In this document: positions 59,269 to 64,000 of the stretch, one piece after another
Layout of the letters: every line of letters starts with the position of its first letter
Position numbering within the stretch: position 1 is the first letter of the stretch
Assembly: GCA_905250075.1 (NCBI GenBank)
Contig: CAJNOP010000294.1
Span: 35,836 to 99,835 of the forward strand
Direction: 5' to 3'
Source: Rotaria sp. Silwood1
Taxonomy: Eukaryota > Rotifera > Eurotatoria > Philodinida > Philodinidae
Length of the DNA stretch: 64,000 nt
Notes under the pieces: generated by a model
Database searches by the model: none
What the model was told of the DNA's origin: nothing
The model's input: the letters and a program-made list of their open reading frames with translations, nothing else
Made by a program: the position numbers and the translations under genes

Positions 59269-61434
59269 GGTCAGTCCAAAAATAGTGAGAGTAACGCTTT
59301 AATGCCATAGTGTAAACTGAAGAAGAGTTTCTTTTATTATGAAATGATAGAGAAAAAAATTCTCTATCTTTCTATGCTATTTGATCATACTTTAGTTAAT
59401 ATTATGATAGAAAAGTTTTCATAAGATTCGCTTTGGTATTATATGTTTTGGTTACGACACTACATATAGTCATCCATATGAGTTCGATGCTTAATTTTTT
59501 TTCTTTATTCTGCTTCTTTCTTTTTCTTATGTTTTTCGTTATTATCGTTTCTACGCTCATGCGTCGTTATGCATTAGGATAGACATCAGGTGACGATCAC
59601 AGATCAGAGACAGCAAAGAATTTTCATCAAGGTTTTATTTCATTAAATGCTCAAAGTAATCTCCTTCATTATCCACACACAGTTTCATCCGTTCAATTCA
59701 TTTATCAAACGTTTTTTTATACTCTTTTTTATCCAAAGAGTATATGAAATCTATCACAGCACGATGTAACGAGTCGGAATCGCTTTGATCACCTATGTTT
59801 TGTTTGATCAAGTCGAATAACCAGAAGTCACAAGGTGCTAGATCTGGAGAATTGGATGGATGTGGTACTATTGTGAACCCTTGTGATGGCAGATAATCAG
59901 ACACGGCTCTATGTCTATGCGGTCTAGCATTGTCATAGTGAATTTTCACAGCATGTGTTCCAGATGAAGGTCTTTGGCTCTTGAGTTCGTAGATGAGGGG
60001 CTGCAAACAATTTTCTATGTAATATTGGTGGTCGATAGTCTGCCTAGATTCGATACGATGGATAAAAACGGGGCCTGTTGACTTTAAAAAATGCATAACG
60101 ATGTTCTCGGAGCAAAACGACTACGTCGAACAATTGTTGGTGGGCGATCTCCCGTTGCCACCCAAGCAGCATTCGATGCTTTCCGACCAATTTGTTTATG
60201 ATAAAACCAAGATTCATCCCCCATCACCACATCGCATAATCTCCACGTTCCTTGTTCGAATTTTGCTAAATTTTCTTTACATATTCGAACTCGTTCAGCC
60301 CATTGAGAAGTGGTCAGGCGTTTGGGTCTATACCGAGCCGTAAATTTTTTGAGTTTCAAATGATCTGAGATTATTCTATGAATAGTCTCATGACTCAGAC
60401 CAGTATTTTCTTGCAGCTCCTCAATTGTCACATATGGGTCGTCATTAATAGCGTCGTGAATTTGTTCGATATTTTCATCAGTCGTCTCGGTCATTGGTCT
60501 TCCTGGTCGCGCTTCATCTTCGATCTCTTCTCGACCTTCGCGAAACCATTGAGCCCATCTGGCAACAGTCGCGTAGGATGGAGCTTCGTCGCCGAAGACT
60601 GTCATTAATTCATCACGAATAAGTGTTGGTGAAATACCAAGTGCGGTACGCACTTTAATGTAGAAACGATAATTTTCCTTATCCATCAGTAACAGAAATC
60701 AGCTATTCTAAGACTGAATCTGACTATATTTCTTCAACTCTGCCACGTCTTCAATCCAAGTTCGTTGTCGAGCAGAAATCGGGATTTCGAAAAGTTTGTT
60801 TGTTCAAACGTGAATAAGTAACAAATAAGACTGTATAGAGTAACTGACTGAGAAGTAGAAGATAGAACAACTGAGAGATACAGTGACAAGGAGGAGTATA
60901 TATAGTATCTGAAATCGAACATTCCAGAACATTGCGCGAGAACACTTTGATATGACCAAAAGGATAAGACTACAATAGAAAGTTCTAGAATGCTCATGTG
61001 ACACTGGACAACGGACAGTCACGTGGGCAGGCACGTGGCCACTAAGTCACTATATCACAAATTTTCCTATAAACACGTTACTGGACAAAGTTTCTTTACG
61101 GACAGGAAAAGACATGTGTATTAATACACACAGAAAGTTGTCTGGCAATAGAAAAGATAATAAAGAAAAACGTAAGAGAAAGAAAGGAGCAGAATAAAGG
61201 AAAAAAAATTAAGAATCGAACTCATATGGATGACTATATGTAGTGTCGTAACCAAAACATATAATACCAAAGCGAATCTTATGAAAACTTTTCTATCATA
61301 ATATTAACTAAAGTATGATCAAATAGCATAGAAAGATAGAGAATTTTTTTCTCTATCGTTTCATAATAAAAGAAACTCTCCTTCAGTTTACTATATGGCA
61401 TTAAAGCGTTACTCTCACTACTTTTGGACTGACC
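59269..61434 (-). mobile_element. Mariner-family DNA transposon with about 230-base terminal inverted repeats
   Basis: TA dinucleotides (59267-59268 and 61435-61436) flank a 2166-base element. Its ends, GGTCAGTCCAAAAATAGTGA on the left and the complement of the right end, match over about 230 bases (59269-59499 against 61204-61434) with only a few differences. It carries one minus-strand transposase relic. The high similarity of the ends suggests fairly recent insertion, or conversion between the repeats. Confidence 0.9.
59635..60686 (-). pseudogene. Mariner transposase, inactivated
   Basis: From ATG 60686 the frame has a helix-turn-helix N-terminus (YATVARWAQWFREGREE), a linker and the first catalytic Asp in GDESWFYHK. 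It runs out of frame near 60084. The second part (59698-60096) continues in another phase with the second Asp in HYDNARPH and the third in SPDLAPCDFWLF, the D,D34D spacing of mariner. The break is a one-base loss in a T run. A second lesion is an in-frame TGA at about 59698, where mariners normally have Trp, with the family's usual C-terminal residues still readable behind it to 59635. All three catalytic residues survive, so the decay is young. The protein would cut and paste its element at TA sites but cannot be made intact. Confidence 0.88.
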
Positions 61435-61470
61435 TAAGTATTATATAATTAATAGATATATACTTCGAAC

Positions 61471-61505
61471 ATTATTTTATTTTATTTTATTTTATTTTAT
61501 GTTAT
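61471..61505. repeat. (TTTTA)n microsatellite
   Basis: Seven tandem copies of a TTTTA pentamer between the mariner and the PIF1 fragment. Confidence 0.8.
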
Positions 61506-61539
61506 TTTAATTTATTTCATTTAATATATATAAGTCCTA

Positions 61540-61725
61540 TTATATATCATTACTAACTCTTGAACATGCCACGTAAAGTTGACCGTGAGAAAAGCAAAGG
61601 ATTTCTAGGTTAATGCCGGCAATCTTAAGAGACTGTCCTTGAACTTTTTTGATGGATATCGCGAAGGCGAGACGAACTGGAAATTTTAGACGTTTGAATT
61701 CAAAAGGCATATCAGCAGGAACCAT
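61540..61725 (-). pseudogene. PIF1-like helicase C-terminal fragment, probably from a Helitron
   Basis: The 61 codons read MPFEFKRLKFPVRLAFAISI, KVQGQSLKIAGINLE and HGQLYVACSRVSN, the last helicase motifs of PIF1 enzymes in the form seen in Helitron Rep/helicase proteins. Upstream in the same frame there is a stop, and the rest of the helicase is absent. The last residues diverge after SRV. It is a short remnant, sitting about 100 bases from the mariner end. Confidence 0.8.
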
Positions 61726-63600
61726 GTGTATTGTGAGTCAAGAAAAAGAACAAATATGCCATCATTGTGAGCTAGAAAAAAAGACTCATATGCACGTTTT
61801 TTCCTTATGGTATATAGATAGAAACAATGACACGCACAGGCTCTCTAGAAAAGGCATTTATTGTAGTAATTCAACAAAAGAAGGGGACAAACACCCCTCT
61901 CAGGTGAAAGTTTTGGGTTGAAAACCACCCTATGACCTTCCCCTGGACGAAAGGGTATTTCCTGCAAAATTTCATTGCATTTGCTCATACCATGTCCAAG
62001 TGAATAGCGCACAGACAAACATTCTTCTTTATATATATCGATATATCATACCACTATTTCGTTTACTTTTCAATCTGTACAATGACACTTAACTGTCATT
62101 GCATTGGATACCTTGTGACATAGATTGTTTATTTTTCTTTGATTCTCTCAGAACGATTTTTTTTCTTTTTAGGGCAAAAACGAAAAAAGCAACGAAGACA
62201 CCGTCAGTTCGATTTCTTTTCCTTGTGATTATTATGAACATTTTGATGATATGAATGAAAACAGCCAGAAAAATGAATTCAATGTTGATTGTAGCAATAA
62301 TCGAGCAACCATTTTTATCTTTGTCAAGTGTTCTGTACATCATTAACCAGTGATACGCCTAGAGAAAAACTGTTCACATTATACTGAACCTTCAGCTATA
62401 TGCATTGTGTTCTATGGTTGTTCGAGTAATTATCACATTGAGAAAATTTCTGTCCTATGCATACGTTCATCGCTAGAAATATGTCTATAATAATAATAAA
62501 TAATGAAAAGTATACCAAGTATTTTTTTTAATACTAAAATAAACAGCAATATTGAAGGCATGATTAAAAAAATTTCGTCGTTGTAGCGCATGTCATGTCT
62601 TTGCACAAACACAAGTTTTTCCGTGAATCAAGAAAAAAATTGACCATAACGTTGATTACATGATTCTGTAGGGCTTTTTCTGAAAATGTAACTAAGACAA
62701 ACAAGAAAGATCAACAATAAAAAATACATTAACAGCGAACAAGGCAACGAAACAAAAACATAAATTGGCAGAGTTCTATTATTGTTGCCATTGATGATTT
62801 GTTTTCTCCTTCCGTTCATATGTGTACAGTGAGTGTCACTATGAAGATAGAATATGTAAACAAAGAGCTGCAAAAAAAATTAATATGGCATTTTCTTCAT
62901 TTTTTTTCTTTCTTTCGATGTGTTAGCATCCCATCAAGAGGTTTTTACCTCTGTATTGACGAGTTTGAATCAATAAAAATGCATTAAAATCAATTCAGCA
63001 CTATTGATCATATTACATTAATTTTGTTCTCTCCATGCCCATCAATTCACAAGCATCTTTTTTCGTGGAAATCTATAGACTATGTATGAAATACCAGTAT
63101 ATTGAAGAGATCGTTAAAATTGAACGAATGTTTAAGAATCGATTTTCTAGGACTTTCAATTGTTTTTCCAGTGTGACACGAATGTCTATTAAATTTTTCA
63201 TAATGTACATAGAGGTTTTCTGGAAATTTTTCTTAGCTTGCGAAAATGATTACACTGAACAATGACGACAATCATGATAGAGAATTTTCTTGTAATCGAC
63301 GACTAAATTAACGATAATATAGCTGACTTGTTTGCATCTACAGACCTACATAACAGACAAAGTTCATATTTTAATCGGCGTATGCTGATACTCTGAAACG
63401 TTAGCAGCGTAGAATCTGGAAAAAGACTTCATCGATGATCAATATTGACTTGTTGGTTGCGATGGAATGCAGAAAAAAATCGTCAACTGCATAAAAGTTA
63501 GTAAAAATAAAGTCATAGAAGACATCTTATTCAGCTATTTTGTTGAAAATTCAAAGGCAATGAGATTGCCAACATAGGATATTATGACAGAACTTTTCGG
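61726..63600. other. Intergenic, no gene recognised
   Basis: AT-rich. Short frames on both strands lack domains or ATG starts. Nothing else is seen. Confidence 0.4.
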
Positions 63601-63835
63601 GTGTAGGTATGGGGCGTGGGTGGGGGGTGTATGGGTGTGGGTGTGTGGATGTGGGTGTGTGGGAGTGGGTGTGGGTGGGTGAAGGGAACATCCACACCCA
63701 CATCCACATCCACACCCACACCCACACTCACACCCACGCCCATCCACACCCCACACCCACACCCACCCACACCCACCCATACCCACATACCCACACCCAC
63801 ACCCACACCCATACTCAAACCCACACACCCCACAC
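63601..63835. repeat. Large strand-switching (TGTGGG)n-like hairpin
   Basis: A G-rich arm (63601-63688, units GTGGGT, GTGGAT, GTGTGG) turns into a longer C-rich arm (63690-63835, units CACACC, CACATC, ACCCAC) at a short GAAGGGAACA junction. The whole can fold on itself. Long open frames across it on both strands are products of the repeat, not genes. Confidence 0.9.
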
Positions 63836-64000
63836 ATCAACATACACACACCCACTCAGCTTAAGCAACAAATTTCAATATGCAGACCTAAGAGAAAATC
63901 TACAAGATTAATTACCTCCAGACAGTCTTAATTGCGAGAAGGATTTTTTAGTCTTAAATCACTTTGCTTCTTGTTTTATTCTAGTGAACTTTTCCAAAGA
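63836..64000. other. End of window, nothing recognised
   Basis: 165 bases after the hairpin. No gene signal. Confidence 0.4.

Noticed and set aside
60687..61203. Frames between the transposase start and the right terminal repeat
   Set aside because: Non-coding interior of the mariner; no domain or conserved start.
63535..63911. Four long overlapping frames on both strands
   Set aside because: They are translations of the (TGTGGG)n-like hairpin, with Gly/Cys/Val or His/Thr/Pro repeats.

Overview
The window looks like nuclear DNA of a bdelloid rotifer, probably an AT-rich Rotaria-like genome. The basis is the gene content, since no search could be run: an ankyrin/arginine ADP-ribosyltransferase gene, a GT11 fucosyltransferase, a protocadherin, TIR and AIG1-GTPase genes, a ZZ zinc finger, mariner and Helitron/PIF1 debris, and (TGTGGG)n-like tracts that resemble the bdelloid telomere hexamer. 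Genes have short GT-AG introns of about 48-70 bases plus some of 0.5-1.6 kb, and AATAAA signals follow several of them. A 100-base run of N (37148-37247) marks a scaffold gap. I joined exons by hand from splice signals and reading phase; no transcript evidence was available.

Layout. 0-3 kb: a zinc-finger-like 3' exon, a small secreted lustrin-type cysteine-rich protein and a small beta-rich protein, with G/C-strand-switching telomere-like tracts between them. 3.7-6 kb: a single-pass membrane protein with a galactose-binding/CBM-like ectodomain. 7.3-12.8 kb: two tandem four-TM paralogs (TMEM272-like) on the minus strand with the same exon plan. 13.1-14.3 kb: an ankyrin-ART gene with a possible myristoylation start. 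17.4-19.1 kb: a secreted EB/EGF-like gene with two phase-compatible 3' exons, one Thr/Asn-rich with a GPI-type tail. 20.2-26.9 kb: a four-exon protocadherin on the minus strand whose first intron carries a TTAA-flanked foldback element. 27-35 kb: gene-poor, with a second TTAA element and a 100-base tandem duplication. 38.8-39.9 kb: an alpha-1,2-fucosyltransferase. 41.6-43.1 kb: decayed coding-like sequence. 44.3 kb: a ZZ-finger protein. 46.3-46.8 kb: a stand-alone copy of a domain I associate with bdelloid ART proteins. 48.7-52.3 kb: a small secreted candidate and a coiled-coil gene with a homopolymer frameshift. 54.4-58.2 kb: an AIG1/GIMAP-type GTPase next to a RING finger, followed by a TIR-coiled-coil-TM gene. 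59.3-61.7 kb: a mariner with about 230-base terminal repeats, then a Helitron/PIF1 fragment. 63.6-63.8 kb: the largest telomere-like hairpin.

The most interesting unit is the same-strand neighbourhood of a TIR protein that keeps the Glu of TIR NADases and a GTPase-plus-RING locus. Together with the ankyrin-ART and the ART-associated domain, three loci in this window point to NAD-linked or innate-defence chemistry. That link is inference from domains and position only.
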